Part shown: positions 34,010 to 46,176 of the stretch, in pieces
How positions within the stretch are numbered: position 1 is the stretch's first letter
Layout of the letters: each line of letters opens with the position of its first letter
Source of the DNA: Protopterus annectens
Taxonomy: Eukaryota > Chordata > Ceratodontiformes > Protopteridae
Direction of reading: 5' to 3'
NCBI RefSeq assembly: GCF_019279795.1
Contig: NC_056738.1
Location: forward strand, 402,681,311-402,745,310
Length of the DNA: 64,000 nucleotides
Made by a program: the position numbers and the translations under genes
The notes under the pieces: model-generated
What the model saw: the letters and a program-made list of their open reading frames with translations, nothing else
Told to the model about the DNA's origin: nothing
Database searches by the model: none

Positions 34010-35125
34010 AAACAGCAGCATGGTTAGAATTGCTGGAGCCATGTCAGACTCCAAACCAGTTACAAGTGGCGTCCCACAAGGCTCAGTCCTGGGACCTCTC
34101 TTGTTCGGTATATATTTCTCGGAGGTATAGGCTAACACGGAAGGACTGTGGCTGACCAAGTTCGCAGATGACTGCAAACTGGGCGCCATAATCGACTCTC
34201 CAGCCGACAAGCATCCTACAAAAGGGCCTCAGAAACAGACAACTGGTGCCAGAGCCATGGCCTCAAGCTAAACGCCAAAAAGTGTATAGTCATCCCCTTT
34301 GGCAAAAACAAAGTGCCCACAAATTACCACATAGGTGGTAATCTATTAAGTACGGAATAAGTAATTAGGGACCTGTGTACCCAAGTTGATAGCAATCTCT
34401 CATTTGACAACCACGTGGCCAAAGTGGTTAGAAAAACATTTTATATAGCCCACCCAACCATGAAGGGATTCACATCTAGATCAGGGGAGGTCATCATGCC
34501 TCTACTCATCCCTCATCAGGCCCATAATTGAGTACAATGCCCCTTTTGGGATGTACCTTACCAGACACCTGCAGCAATTGGAAAGACCCCAAAAGTACCT
34601 CACCAAGAGGATCAAAGGGCTCAAACAGATGCCATATGCTGCCCGGTTAAAGAAACTCCAGCTTTACTCAGTGGCATACCGCCTGCTCAGAGACTATCTG
34701 TGCCTGACGTATAAAGCCATGTCCAACCCGGAATTAATGGACATGCCGCACCTCAGAAAATCCAAATCCCATCGAGCTACGTGCTTGAGAGACTTGAACC
34801 TCAGCACTGAAATAAATAGGACATGCTGGAGGGACAGATTCATAACCCAGAGGCTCCCTTCACTCTGGAATAAAATCCCAGTCCAGGTTAGGCAGAGTCC
34901 CTCAATGACTCTCTTCAAGAGGAATCTTGATGAGTGGATGAGAGATTGTAGGTTTACCCCAGGTATCACTTCTATGTCACTGTTAGACAGAGGCAGAGTA
35001 TACTAACCTCGAAAAAGGGCATAGCAAAATTCAATTAAAATGGGTGGCGAAAGCCAAACACATTCTGGCTAGGCTTATAAATGCCCTAGGGCAGGTAGCC
35101 CAGTATGAACCTATGAGGAAACAGA
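34010..35125 (+). pseudogene. CR1-like LINE, 3' part of ORF2 plus tail
   Basis: Begins within the RT at SGVPQGSVLGPLLF (near 34060-34105), then the intact catalytic box FADDCKLGA near 34160-34190. The C-terminal domain is one clean frame from 34551 to 35006 (151 codons: KRIKGLKQMPYAARLKKLQL, NRTCWRDRFITQRLPSLWN). It is the least decayed of the three CR1 copies at its 3' end, although the 5' break and stops near 34130 and 34250 leave it dead. Confidence 0.85.
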
Positions 35126-37273
35126 GACTGACACCATACCTCTCAGCCGTACTAAATTCCTCGGTATTTACCAGTTTTGAGAACTAAATAATGGGGTGCC
35201 ATGAATTTGTGAGTGGCCCCTTGAATTCCCGATTTTTACAAATAGTTGCGGCGGACGTTATCACGTGTTAGCTTCCTGAGGCACTCAGGCAGACTGCCAG
35301 CCAATCGGTGACAATGGGACTATGTTTATAACACATTAGCACAGTGCAATGCTAATGTTTGGATCTGCAGAACTGGTAATTTGGAAACTGAATTATTCAG
35401 TGGAATATAGCAGGGCAGCAGTGCACAGCAGACCAGGCAGCAGCGAGCAGACAGGATCAGGTGTGGAGTTGGACTGCCTTGTTTTCAAAAGATGAATGCT
35501 GCAGTTCCTGGACAGTTTGTCAGCAGCTCAAAGGAAAATTTTCTTCATGGAGCCATCTATCCATCTCTGCGACCATGTGGGTTAATAAGGGTTTTGGATG
35601 CAAAAGGTACAGGGTTATTTTACTTTTTACCTCTGGTAACAGAACTACAAAGTCTGTGGCAGTGGAACCCTGCTTGTCCCATTATGTCAATATGGGCTTC
35701 GTGGTTTCGTTTTTTAGTAATATTAGGTTAAGAAAATAAACAAACAAATAAAAGAAAGTGTATGCATTTTTTTTTTTTAGAAGGCCAGGTCACAGGGGCC
35801 TGATGAGGGAGTCAGGAACACATTTTATGGAGTGTGTTTCAGGCGGCGTTGCAGTTGCCTTCATTCATGATGGGAGTCTTGGGCAGCTTGATGTTTTACT
35901 GTCAGGGATGGCAATGACATTATGAAACTCTGTGGTGCTGATCTTACCTCAGCTGTTCTGACCTTCCCAGAAATTTAAGGTTATGCCACAGTTTTGTCCA
36001 CTCCTTTGGAATTTGTGGGTGTTGGCTTAGTACCAATGACTGACAGCACTAAACGTACACGAGTTTTTCTATCTTTCAGAAAATGCATGTTACTATAAAA
36101 CTTATTTTAGCAGTTTTCTAAGTTTACAGGAGATATAATTAAAAGATGTCCCTAAATTTAGTCAGCTGTTACTCCCTTTAGTTAGGATTTGACCACTTGC
36201 CTTGCACAAGGAGTTTGAAAGGTATGATGGGATTATGAGCTATACCCCTATATTTGGCAGTTGGTTGTTTAGGCGCAAATAGGATTACAAGGACCACACT
36301 GGGACTTGGTCTGTACTGAGAAACAGTGTGTCTGTATGCTGAAAGACTGAACAAGTACTTGTTAGCAGCTTGAACTGTTTACTGTGTGAAGTGTCAGCAT
36401 TCTGGAATCCTAATGACTGCTGACAGTTGCCCTCACATTCTCATTCCTCACCACTGATTAAGTATTTTCTTGGCCTGCAAAACTGCGAAAAGAGCATGCT
36501 CACAGTCTATTGTGGTGGTCGTACTGGCACTGTTTGAAAGCTATAGTGGGGTGGGGATACTGTTTACTTTTGATCGTTTCCATTAGAAATGGATATAGAC
36601 AGGCACTGTGGTGAACTGTTGCAGTCCTTGGGATGTTCTAGCAAACAGTGCAGTTTCTTTTCACAGACCTGGTAGAAGACTGGCCATTAATCAGTTTCAC
36701 AGACCACATCTACAGGAACCAACAGGCCAAGTGAGATATTTATTAGTTATGCTCAAATGGAAGCCATCCTCTAGTTTTATATTGCTATAGTTTTGAATTG
36801 CAGGACACGGCGTGCAGTACTCAGGCACGCTGTACCACCACAACCAAAAACATCTGAATAAAAGGAAACTGCTGCATTTCATATATACAGCAGTAACACT
36901 TGAGTACATCAATCTTGCACAGACAAACCCAGCTGAAACCCACCAAACCAGATAAAAAAGCTCTCTCAAAGTTAGCTGCGTATTCTGCTGTAAAGGGAAA
37001 GGTAACCCACCACTACCTTCAGTTCTTTTTTGGAGCATAAAGTCACCAAAACAGTGTCCAAACCCTAGCATCACATAGTAGAGGGAGTATCAGAATACTA
37101 TAGTCAGGAAACATACAGCAGCACCACATAATCTAAGATAATCCTTAGTAACTCAAACAAAGGATACTCAAAAATATAAACAATTTCCATCAGAGAAGTG
37201 AACATCCTCCACTGCACTAAGACGCTCACAAAATGCATAAGCAAAGTTATAAAGTAGGCTTCTTTCATAAAGG
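35126..37273. other. 2.1 kb with no recognised element
   Basis: The longest stretch with no mobile element that I can name. Frames such as 35461-35739 and 35492-35731 overlap in different registers and look random. CAATCGG occurs near 35312 and CACGTG near 35262, too little to call a promoter. It may be original SF1 intron, an unrecognised repeat, or an unrelated noncoding transcript. Confidence 0.4.
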
Positions 37274-37433
37274 ACAGTTGTGTACACATACCATAAATGT
37301 AGATGTTAGAGTGTATTCACTGTTGCAGTCATTCCATTTGGGTAATCTGCTTGCAGGTTGCCCTCAGTCGCCCTGATTAACAAAGTCTTGGGTCCTGCGT
37401 CAGTTGCTGTCCCTTCTTCCATGACATCAGGGG

Positions 37434-37440
37434 TATAAAA
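37434..37440 (+). promoter_or_regulatory. TATA box in the left terminal repeat of DIRS h
   Basis: TATAAAA, preceded 5 bp upstream by TGACATCA, a one-base variant of the CRE. It mirrors the promoter in the right terminal repeat and points into the element antisense to its genes. Confidence 0.5.
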
Positions 37441-37869
37441 CATGCAGCAGACGCCATTACATCAGTTTTTCTTGCCCCAGTTGTCAGGTGCCCCCCTTAA
37501 TGGGGAGCAATTAAACAAAAACACAAAGGCATACCTCCAACAAAAAAGCAAATACATCAAAAAGGCTTTTAAGCATAGTAAAGGAAAGTAGAGGTATAGC
37601 CAAAAGAAGTTAGGGGGCAGGGGGGAGGGTAATCAGAACTGCAACAGTGAATACACTCCAACATCTACATTTATGGTAAGTGTACACAACTGCACTAGGT
37701 TCTTCGTGTTTTACTGTTGCAGTCATCACATTTGAGTAGATTCCCAAAGTTAAGGACGAGAGAAGGAAATTCTATAGCATTAGGACCAGCTATAAGCCCT
37801 GCAAGACTGCAGTGGCAAAGCCAGCTCTGGATTTAGAAATTAATTGGCAAATGGTAATGCTTGGTAAAG

Positions 37870-38760
37870 TTATGTACAGAACACCAGGTCGCAGCTTCTA
37901 GGATGTCCCTGGTAGGGACACCTCTGAGAAAGGCTGTAGAGGCAGATGCAGCCCTGGTTGAATGTGGTCTTATCCCCTGTGGGGTAGGTTTCCATGGTGC
38001 TTATAGCAGAAATTAATGTAATGGCTTGCTTTGAAATAGCCTTCCACTCTGCCTCTGCAGCAAATGCAACCAGCAACTGTTGAGATTTCCTGAGAGGTTT
38101 AGTCCTGTCCAAATAAAATCTAAGTTGTCTGTGCACATCTAAGGAGTGCAGTATTCGTTCCCCTATGTTCAGTGGATTAGAAAAGAAGGTTGGCAAATGA
38201 ATGGACTGATTAAGGGCCACACTGGATACCATCTTGGGCATGGAGGGATTGGTCCTGTGGGACACCCTGTCCGCATGAAAAATGATGAAAGGCTCCACTG
38301 CCATGAGGACCTGTAATTCAGACACCCTTCTTGCTGAAGTGATGGCTAAAAGGAAGGCTGTTTTCCAAGAAAGGAATTTCAACTCTGCATTCGCAAGCTG
38401 GCTCAAAAGGAGGTAGGGTGAGTTTTTCAAATACAAAGTTAAGGTCCCAGGCTGGAGTAGGGGATCTCCTGGGTGGTCTTAAGTTTTTGGCCCCTCTGAG
38501 GAACTGCTTCAGCAGTGGATGAGAGAAGAGGGGTGGTTCTGTGTTGTAATGAGCTGAAATGGCTGAGGCATGAATTTTGGTGGAGGAAAAGGAAAGGACC
38601 TTGTTAAGCATCTCAGTTGAGTATTGAAGAATCAGAGGTAAATTGGGCACTGCTGTCCCCATCCCCAGAGTTTGGTTCCAGGAACAGAATCTTTTCCATT
38701 TTTCAGCATAGGATATTTCTGGTACTAGTCCTCCTTACCTCCAGAATGACATCAAACACT
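37870..38760 (-). pseudogene. Tyrosine recombinase of DIRS h
   Basis: Core-binding half 38662-38318 (TEMLNKVLSFSSTKIHASAI). Catalytic half 38436-37870 with LAITSARRVSELQVL near 38315-38355 and LDVHRQLRFYLDR near 38115-38155. The His-x-x-Arg site lies in a second frame near 37945-37965 and the Tyr region near 37845-37865. At least two frameshifts. Confidence 0.78.
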
Positions 38761-39212
38761 TGCTTACTGAGGGATGGTAACGGAGAGATCAGGTAATTTA
38801 GCCAGGCTGCCAGGTTCAGGGTTTGAAGCTGTGGGTGCAGAATCTGGCCCTCCTTCTGAGACAACAGGGCAGGGGTCTGAGGCAGGTGCCAGCAGTGACA
38901 CTGTGCAAAAAGGGGGTACCAGTGTTGGCGTGGCCAGTCTGGCGCAATCAGTATCGTCCTTGCTTTGTCCCATTTGATCTTTAGCAGCACCTTGGAGAGG
39001 AGAGGCAGAGGGGGAAAGGCATAAACTGACAGTTTTTTCCAGGTGAAGGACAGGGCACCCACTTTCCAAGCTTGTTTGTGGGGAGCCCTTGTACAAAATG
39101 TCTCCAAGTGGTAGTTCAGGAGGAAGGCAAACAGGTCTATATCTGGGCTGCCCCTTTTGTTTCTAAACATGTTGAATATCCTTTGTTCCAGTTTCCACTC
39201 GTGTGGGACCAT
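38703..39212 (-). pseudogene. Methyltransferase-like linker of DIRS h
   Basis: Open for 169 codons: VPHEWKLEQRIFN, GSPDIDLFAFLLN, VYAFPPLPLLSKVL and TILIAPDWPRQHWYPLF. The four blocks occur in the same order in elements i, j, m, b and k, spaced over about 110 residues. This conservation across two families supports a real domain. Calling it a DNA methyltransferase is inference from the usual DIRS1 layout. Confidence 0.65.
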
Positions 39213-39244
39213 GAGATTTCTACTTAGTTCGTTTGCCAGTGTAT

Positions 39245-40610
39245 TTAGCTTTCCTGGCAGGAACTTGAGCCTGTAGGTGCACTTGGTAGCTCAAGGCTGT
39301 GTTCCACAGAGCCATGGCTAGTCTGTACAGAGGGTATGAGTGGGTTCCCTCCTGCTTGTTTATGTCTGCCTTTACCATTAATTGCCCTGGACGAATGCGG
39401 CCCTTGAAGGCTGTCAGAGCATTTTGTACAGCTAACATTTCTTTTTAATTGATATGCAGGTGCATTTGACATGGGTTCCATTTGCCCTGAATGCACTTCC
39501 CTACCAAGTGAGCCCCCCATGCATAGTCTGATGCATCTGTTAGGGTTTGGGCGGCAGGGGGTAGAGTGAATGGCAGTCCCTTGTTTTGGTGGCAGGCCTC
39601 TGCCCACCAAATAATATCTGTAGAGAAGGTATGATGGGAATCATTGCTTCTAGATCCTGGGAATGTTGATACCATACGCTTTTTAGATACCATTGTAGTT
39701 TCCTGATATGCAGTCTTGCATATGGAATTAGGAGAATGCAGGAGGCCAAGAACCCCAGGGCTTGCAGTATTTTCCTTGCAGATAGCTGGGTCTTTGTGGC
39801 TAGTAGTTTGACGTAGGCTGTCAAATGAACTTGTTTCTCTGGTGTGAGGAAAGCCATCTGGGAAGTTGTGTTCAAGCTTGCAACCAGGAATACAATTTGT
39901 TGGCAGGGTACAAGATTTGATTTCTTTTCGTTTATAGTGTACCCCAGAGAAGTTAGCAAATTCTGTACAAACGCCAAATGATTCAATAGTATGTCCTGGC
40001 TTTCTGCCGGAATTAGACAATTGTCCAGGTATGGCTCTAGTTGCATATTCATTTGCCTGCAAAATGCAATGACTGGAGCTAGGCACTTTGTGAATACCCA
40101 GGGCACAGTAAAGAAGCCAAAGGGCAGTGCAGAGAACTGGTAATGCAAATAGTCTGCTTTGAAGCGGAGGTATCCTCTGCAAGATTCCCCGGATTGGGAT
40201 ATGCAGGTAAGCCTCTTAAGTCTAGAGTTACCAACCAGGCATCCTTGCCTAGCATAGGTAGTAACTGTTGTAGAGTCAGCATCTTGAATTTTGGAATGTC
40301 CAGAAATGTATTTAGAAAGAATAAGTCCAGAAATGGACGCCATGATGTGTTTTTCTGGGTACCAGGAAAAGTCTTGAATAAAAACCTTGTTCCTTTTCTG
40401 GTACTGGTTGAATAGCTCCCATATTCACGAGAGATATAACTTGTTTCTGGGCCTCTGCCCACTGATTTGGAGGCAGATCTGGCCATCCGTTTGGGACTGG
40501 CAATGTGTAGAAATTAAATCTGTATCACTGGGATACTATATTTAAAATTACTTGCCCTGGGTAATCAGTTGCCAGTTTCGTGCATGAAGTGCCAGTTTTC
40601 CCCCCAAAGG
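39245..40610 (-). pseudogene. Reverse transcriptase and RNase H of DIRS h
   Basis: RT fingers from about 40600; the 40343-39540 frame includes YHYQFSALPFG-like sequence (YLHYQFSALPFGF near 40130). The active-site box reads PYLDNCL near 40015-40035, with Asn for the second catalytic Asp. Thumb LGFLASCILLIPYARLHIRK near 39700-39760. RNase H near 39245-39550 has TDASDYAWGAHL, then QNALTAF. The TDNTTVMWY block is mutated (MVKADINKQEG in its place). Confidence 0.8.
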
Positions 40611-42409
40611 GGTGGCCAAAAGATAAGAGCTTGGTGACTGCAGTGGAAAGTCATTGAGACTACTTACCATAAGAAGGTGCCTTGTTACTTTCAGATTTGG
40701 GGTGGAAGCATCCCATTGCTTTGTACTAGAAGTTCCTTGTGACTGAAACCTGGAGCCTTTGGAATGTCGGTGTTTAACCTGAGCGGCTCTGGTGGGTACT
40801 GGAAAGGACCAGTTCTTAGCAGGGCACAGCCTACTTAATCTGGGTGGCTGCACTTGTAGGAAATCTATTACAGTTTGCATAGATTTAGCTTTATCTTCAT
40901 CTTTTTCAAAACGTCTTCTGCCTTATTACCAAATAGCCTGTCCTGTTGTAAAGGAGCATCCAACAATTTTGCTTTAACATGGTCAGGCAGATTTTGCTCC
41001 TTGAGCCAAGCATGCCTTCTTATCACAGATCCAGTTACAGCAGCCCTGCAAGAGGCCTCCAAGGAGTCAAAACCACATTGCAAAGTATGTTTTCCAACTT
41101 GTTCAGCTGAATGCAATAAATCCTGCAACTCTTATTTTCCACAAAGTCAGAAATCAACATAATTTTCTGTTTAAGTAAGCCCATGACATGCTGTTGATAT
41201 TTAAGCATATGAAATTGACAGTTTAAAGCCCTGACTGCCAAGGTTGCAGATGTGTAAACCTTCTTAACCCATCTATCCAGTGCCCTGGAATCTCTAACAA
41301 AAGGGGTAGGATCTTTAGCAGTAGAAGCCTTAATGCCCTTGGGACCGTGAGAAATGGTTTCGGGGTCAGCAGTAGGGTTTTTAAAGAGGAATTTGTGGGA
41401 GTCAGGAACCCCGTAATATCTGTCTGGCTTACTAGGAGCCGGAGGCAGGGAATCAGGAGTCATACTGGATTCTGAGAAAACAACAATGTCTAGAACAGGA
41501 GGTATATCCAAAGGCCTATGCTGAGGAAGAAGGAAATCCCCAAGTCTTTTTAGATTCTGAAAAATCCTGACTCGCACAGTGAAAACGTGTTCCCTTAAGG
41601 TATGCAAATTTCTCCAAAAGAAAAATCCTCAGGAGGAGAAGCAGAAGGGATGGAATCTTCTGCATCAGAGTCCTCATAAGTGGGAATAGATAATTCCTGA
41701 TCAGAAAAGGAATCAGAAAAAAATAGAAACCTGATCTGAAGAATCCTAGTCAGTGCCTTGCCTAGGGCTCTTAGCAGGAGGGGGATGGGTACCCCTGATC
41801 AAGGTAATTAAATCCTCAGCCATTTTGATAATTTGTTTTTTAGGCAATGGAGCCTGTACACATGGCCCATGTGTCGTTTTTTTAGACTAGTAGTTTTTGG
41901 CCTTAATTTTGAAGATGGCGTTGGTTTAATATACAAATCTTTAGGCCTGAAAACACCCTCATAAGAAGATGCCTGCTCAGTGGCTCCAGATCCATCCAAG
42001 CTAGACATCCGCGGGTTCAATACTTAAAGTATCTCGCGGCCCAAATGCGTCTCAGTAGAGGCCGGCGAATCAAAAGTAGCGGGTATCACGGGCTGCAAAA
42101 GCACCTGAGTACTGGTGAACCGGCGACTGGCTTAGGAGAAGCTTCATTGCCAGTTTTGGACCTCGGTCCGTCTTTTTCTTTGCGCTTTTTAGGTATTCTT
42201 GCTAACAGACATTTCTAGACAGTTAAATCTCGAGCCAAAATATTTAGAAGCAAAATATACAGACGTTTAACAGTACGTTGATTAAATTTAGCACAAAACC
42301 GACAGCAAGGCACATTGTGGTCAGGGCCTAGGCAAGGAATACAGTACAAATGAAAATCCTTATGAGGTATTTGGTTCCCACAAGTAATACAATTAACTTT
42401 TACCGACAT
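40548..42409 (-). pseudogene. Gag-like ORF1 of DIRS h
   Basis: Start taken at 42409 (MSVKVNC), about 165 nt downstream of the TATA box. Upstream in-frame codons to 42547 are probably untranslated leader. Cys/His motif: CITCGNQ, LYCIPCLGPDHN, CCRFCAKF. Central block 41607-41035 (KPDRYYGVPDSHKFLF, SRALDRWVKKVYTSATLAV, ALNCQFHMLKYQQHV), then RRHAWLKEQNLPDHVKAKLL near 40945-41030. Several frameshifts. Confidence 0.8.
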
Positions 42410-42574
42410 CGGTAAGGAGCAAGAAAAAGTTTCCCCAATGGGGTACTTGGCTTTTAGTTGAAGACTTCGGTTCTGAAACTCAAAAACGAAAATTTCAAGT
42501 GTCGGCTGACTGGCACTTGCAAACTGCTTTTGCTTCGGGCACCGCACGACTGATGTAATGGCATCGGCTGCATG

Positions 42575-42601
42575 TTTTATACCCCTGATGACCTGACGTC
42601 A
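42575..42601 (-). promoter_or_regulatory. CRE and TATA box for gag of DIRS h
   Basis: On the minus strand a full CRE palindrome TGACGTCA (42594-42601) lies upstream of TATAAAA (42575-42581), which lies about 165 nt upstream of the gag ATG. The same pair stands at the same place in element j. Confidence 0.6.
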
Positions 42602-42727
42602 TGGAAGAAGGGACAGCAACTGACACAGGACCTAAGACTTCGTTAATCAGACCGAATGAGGGCAACCTGCCAGCAGATTACCCAAATGTAATGACTGCAA
42701 CAGTGAAACACGAAGAACATCTATGTA

Positions 42728-43693
42728 ATATCTATCAGGTTTTCTGGGAGCAGAAAATAGAGAGTCAGGGGCAAAGCTAGATTCCGAAAAGGCATCAATA
42801 GTGTCCAGTACAGAGGGGATAGCTAACGGCCTGTGTTGGGGCAGGAGTAAGAAAACCCTAAGCCTCTTTTTAGAGTCAGAGTAATCCTGGCTTTCCCAGC
42901 GAAAATGCTCCCCAAGAGTATGCAAGGTTTCACTAAAAGAGAAATCATCTGGACGGGAAGCAGAGGGAATAGAATCCTCTGCATCAGAATCCTCAGACAG
43001 ATAAGGGTAAATCCTGGTCATCAGAGGAAATAGAAATTTCAGAGTCCTGATCAGAAGAATCATAAGGAAACTCAGTCCTAGGTCTCAAAGGGGGAAGGGT
43101 GGCTTCCCCTGCTTAGAGTAATAAGAGTAATAAGGTCTTCTACCATTCTTATAATTTGTTTTTAGGCATGCGGTCTGGGCGTCAGTTTTCTAGGCATGGA
43201 TAGAGTTTTAGGCGTTGAGGAAGAAGATGGCATTGGTTTAATATGCAAGTCAGTAGGCCTGAATACACCCTCAGAAGCTGGTGCCTGCACAGCAGCTCCG
43301 GACTCATCCAAGGTAGAGACATCCACGAGTTCCTTAGTTGAAGCATCTTGCGGCATACCAGACTGCGGAGGGTCTAAGTAGAGGCATGCGAATCCGAAGT
43401 AGTGGGTATTAGGGGCTGCAAAAGCGCCTCACTGAGTACCGGCAAACTGGCAACTGGCTTAGGAGAAGCATTGTCGGCAGCTTTGTACCCATGCGGTATT
43501 TATCTCTGCATTTTTTGGAATGTTGGTAGTTGGGTGGCTTACTGAAGACATATCTGGATAATTGAACAGAGTATCAAAACATTTAAAAGTGTAAATAAAC
43601 CAAAGACAAATAGTTCATTGTTTAAATAAGGCCCAAAACCGACAGTGAGGTACGCTGTGGTCAGGGCCTAAGCAAGGAATGCAGTACGAATGA
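42728..43693 (-). pseudogene. Gag fragment joined to the recombinase of DIRS i
   Basis: Reads from the DFHSYCIPCLGP-like Cys motif near 43650-43690 through RPDDFSFSETLHTLGEHFRW near 42900-42960 to APRKPDRYY at 42728, where element h is inserted. The ATG and first CxxC are missing because the sequence starts at the fusion with recombinase. Similar in sequence to the gag of i at 57919-59531 but not the same segment. Confidence 0.72.
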
Positions 43694-44410
43694 AAATCTT
43701 AGTAAAGTAATGCAATGTGCAATCCATTTCGAAATGGTGTGCTTAGAAATAGCCTTGCCTTGGGCTCCAAGGGCAAAACTGACCAATGACTGTGCTGATT
43801 TCTGAAGGTCCTTAATCCTGTCCAGGTAAAACCTAAGCTGTCGGTGCACATCAAGAGAATGTAGGGTCCTTTCACCTCTATTGCGAGGATTAGGAAAAAA
43901 GGTAGGAAGGTGTATGGACTGATTAAGAGTCAGACTGGAAACCGCCTAAGGCATAAAGGAGGGATTAGTCCTCAGAGAGACCATCTGCATGGAAAATAAG
44001 AAAAGGCTCCATGGCCATCAAAGCTTGCAGCTACGAAACCCTCCCAGAGTGAGTTTCTCCAATATCAAGTTAAGGTTCCAAGCTGGAGTTGGGGCTCTCC
44101 TGGGTGGTCAAATTTTTGGCCTCTCTGAGGAACTGCCTGAGCAATGGATGAGAGAAGAGGGGAAGATCTGTGTTATAATGAACTGAAATGGCTGAGGCGT
44201 GAATTTTGATGGAGAAAAAAACAAAGTCCCTTGTGAAGCATCTCAGTTAAGTACTGTAAAATCTGAGGCAAGTTGGGCGCTGCTGTGCTCATCCCTTGAG
44301 ACTGGTTCCAGGCACAGAATCGTTTCCATTTTCCAGCATAAAATTTTCTAGTACTAGGCATCCTTGCCTCTAAAATGATATCCATCACTGGTTTACTGAG
44401 GGATGGTAAG
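43694..44410 (-). pseudogene. Truncated tyrosine recombinase of DIRS i
   Basis: Core-binding half near 44173-44388 (MDIILEARMPSTRKFYAGKW). The Arg I block is damaged (the segment near 44020-44060 is shortened). LDVHRQLRFYLDR lies near 43820-43850 and AISKHTISKWIAHCI near 43700-43750, where the coding sequence stops at the fusion. His-x-x-Arg and Tyr are absent, so this protein could not have been active. Confidence 0.75.
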
Positions 44411-44417
44411 GGAGAGA

Positions 44418-46017
44418 TTAGGTAATTAGCCAGGCTGCTAGGTTCAGGGTTTGAAGCAGATGTGCAGAATCTGGTTCTCCTGCTGAGACAACAGGGTAGG
44501 GGTCAGAGGCAGGTGCCATGGGGCCAACAGTGACACTGCGCAAGAGGTACCAGTGTTGGTGTGGCCAGTGCCAGTCTGGTACAATTAATATCGTCCTTGG
44601 TTTGTCCTGTTTGATCTTTAGCAGTACTTTGAAGAGGAGAAGCAGAGGAGGAAAGGCATAAACTGATGGGTTTCTCCAGCTGAAGGACAGAGCATTCACT
44701 TTCCAAGCTTACTTGTGGGGAGTCCTTGTGCAACATTTATCCAATTGGTAGTTCTGGGGGGAGGCAAACCGGTTCTATACCTGAGCTCCCCCATTTGTTT
44801 GTCAACATGTTGAAAATCTTTGGCTCCAGTTTCCACTCGTGTGGGTCCATGAGATTTCTGCTTAGTCCGTCTGCCAGTGCATTTAGTTTTCCTGGCAGGA
44901 ATTGAGCTTGTAGATGCACTTGGTAGCTCAACGCTATGTTCTACAATGCCATGGCTAGTCTGCAGAGGGGGTAAGAATGGGTACCCCCCTGCTTATGTAT
45001 CACATAACGGTGGTGTTGCCAGTCTTTACCGTTAATTGTCCTGGAAGAATGCGGGCCTTGAAGGCTGTCAGAGCATTCTGTACAGCTAACATCTCTTTTT
45101 GATTGATATGCAGGTGCATTTAACTTGGGTTCCATTTGCCCTGAATGCACTTCCCTGCCAGGTGAGCCTCCCATGCATAGTCTGATGCGTCTGTTAGGGT
45201 TTGGGTAGCAAGGGGTAGAGAGAATGGTAGTCCCGTTTTGGTAGCAAGCCTCTGCCCACCAAAGAAACTCTAGGCGTAGGCAAGGTATGATAGGAATCAT
45301 TGCTTCTAGATCCCGAGAATGTTGACACCATAGGCTTTTTAGATACCACTGTAGTTTCCTCATATGCAGTCTTGTATATGAAATTAGTAGAATGCAGGAG
45401 GCCATGAACTTAAAGGCTTGCATTATTTGCCTTGCAGATAGCAGGGCTTTCGTGGCCACTAGTTTGAATTGAATTTGTTTCTCTAGTGTGAAGAAAGCCA
45501 TCTGGGAAGTTGTGTTTAAGCTTGCTCCCAGGAATACAATTTGTTGACAGGGTACCAGATGTGATGACTTCTGTTTATGGTGTACCCCAGACAAGTTATC
45601 ACTTTTTGTACAAATGCCAGATGATTCAAAAGTATGTCCTGGCTTTCTGCTTGAATTAAGACAATCGTCCAGGTATGGGTATATTTGAATTCTTCTTTGC
45701 CTGCAAAATGCAATGACAGGCTCTAGGCACTTTGTGAATACCCTGGGAGCAGTAGATAACCCAAAGGGCAGTGCAGAGAACTGATGGTGCATGTAGCATG
45801 CTTTGAAGCGTAGGTATCTTCTGCACGATTCCCTGATTGGGATGTGCAGGTAGGCTTCATTTAACTCCAGTGTTGCCAACCAGGCATCTTTGCCTAGCAT
45901 AGAAGTAGCTGGTGAGAAGTCAGCATCTTGAATTTGGGAATCACCAAAAAAGGTTTTAAGGTAGAAAGGTCCAGGATAGGATGTCATGAATTGTCTTTTC
46001 TGGGTACCAGGAAAAGT
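44418..46017 (-). pseudogene. RT (part), RNase H and linker of DIRS i
   Basis: A 348-codon frame (45987-44941) holds LGKDAWLATLELNEAYLHI near 45840-45900 (the first catalytic Asp is Glu), HHQFSALPFGLSTAPRVFTK near 45735-45795, and an intact YLDDCL near 45660. Thumb FMASCILLISYTRLHMRK follows near 45350-45410. RNase H motifs and the linker (VYAFPPLLLLFKVL, TILIVPDW) continue to 44418 in other frames. Confidence 0.8.
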
Positions 46018-46176
46018 TGAATAAAAAAGTACAGTTGTGTACCTACCATAAATGTAGATGTTAGAGGGTATTCACTGTTGCAGTCATTACACTTGGGTTA
46101 TCCTGGTGGCAGGCTACCCGCAGTCAGCCCGAGTTCCAAAGTCTAGGTCCGGCGTCGGTTGCCATTGCCTCTTCCC

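Larger units (their letters stand above)
37274..42720 (-). mobile_element. DIRS element h (family B), near full length
   Basis: Left end CAGTTGTGTACACATACCAT, ICR about 37640-37740 (ACATCTACATTTATGGTAAG, then GTACACAACTGCACTAGG, then ACTGTTGCAGTCATCAC), right end near 42720 (AACACGAAGAACAT). Modules are in the standard order. It interrupts a gag fragment whose right flank continues at 42728; the matching left flank is not present before 37274. Confidence 0.88.

Noticed and set aside
36667-36730. A possible 64-nt plus-strand exon, preceded by TTTCTTTTCACAG and followed by GTGAGA, open in one frame
   Set aside because: The splice-like edges are good, but the peptide resembles nothing known, the length is small and the strand is opposite to SF1. 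Chance occurrence in 60 kb is likely. RNA-seq junction reads would decide.
41035-42409. Gag of DIRS h as a host LAP2-type (TMPO) exon
   Set aside because: Similarity is expected because LAP2alpha is reported to derive from such gag genes. Here the sequence sits in a full DIRS element with ends and RT and is frame-broken.
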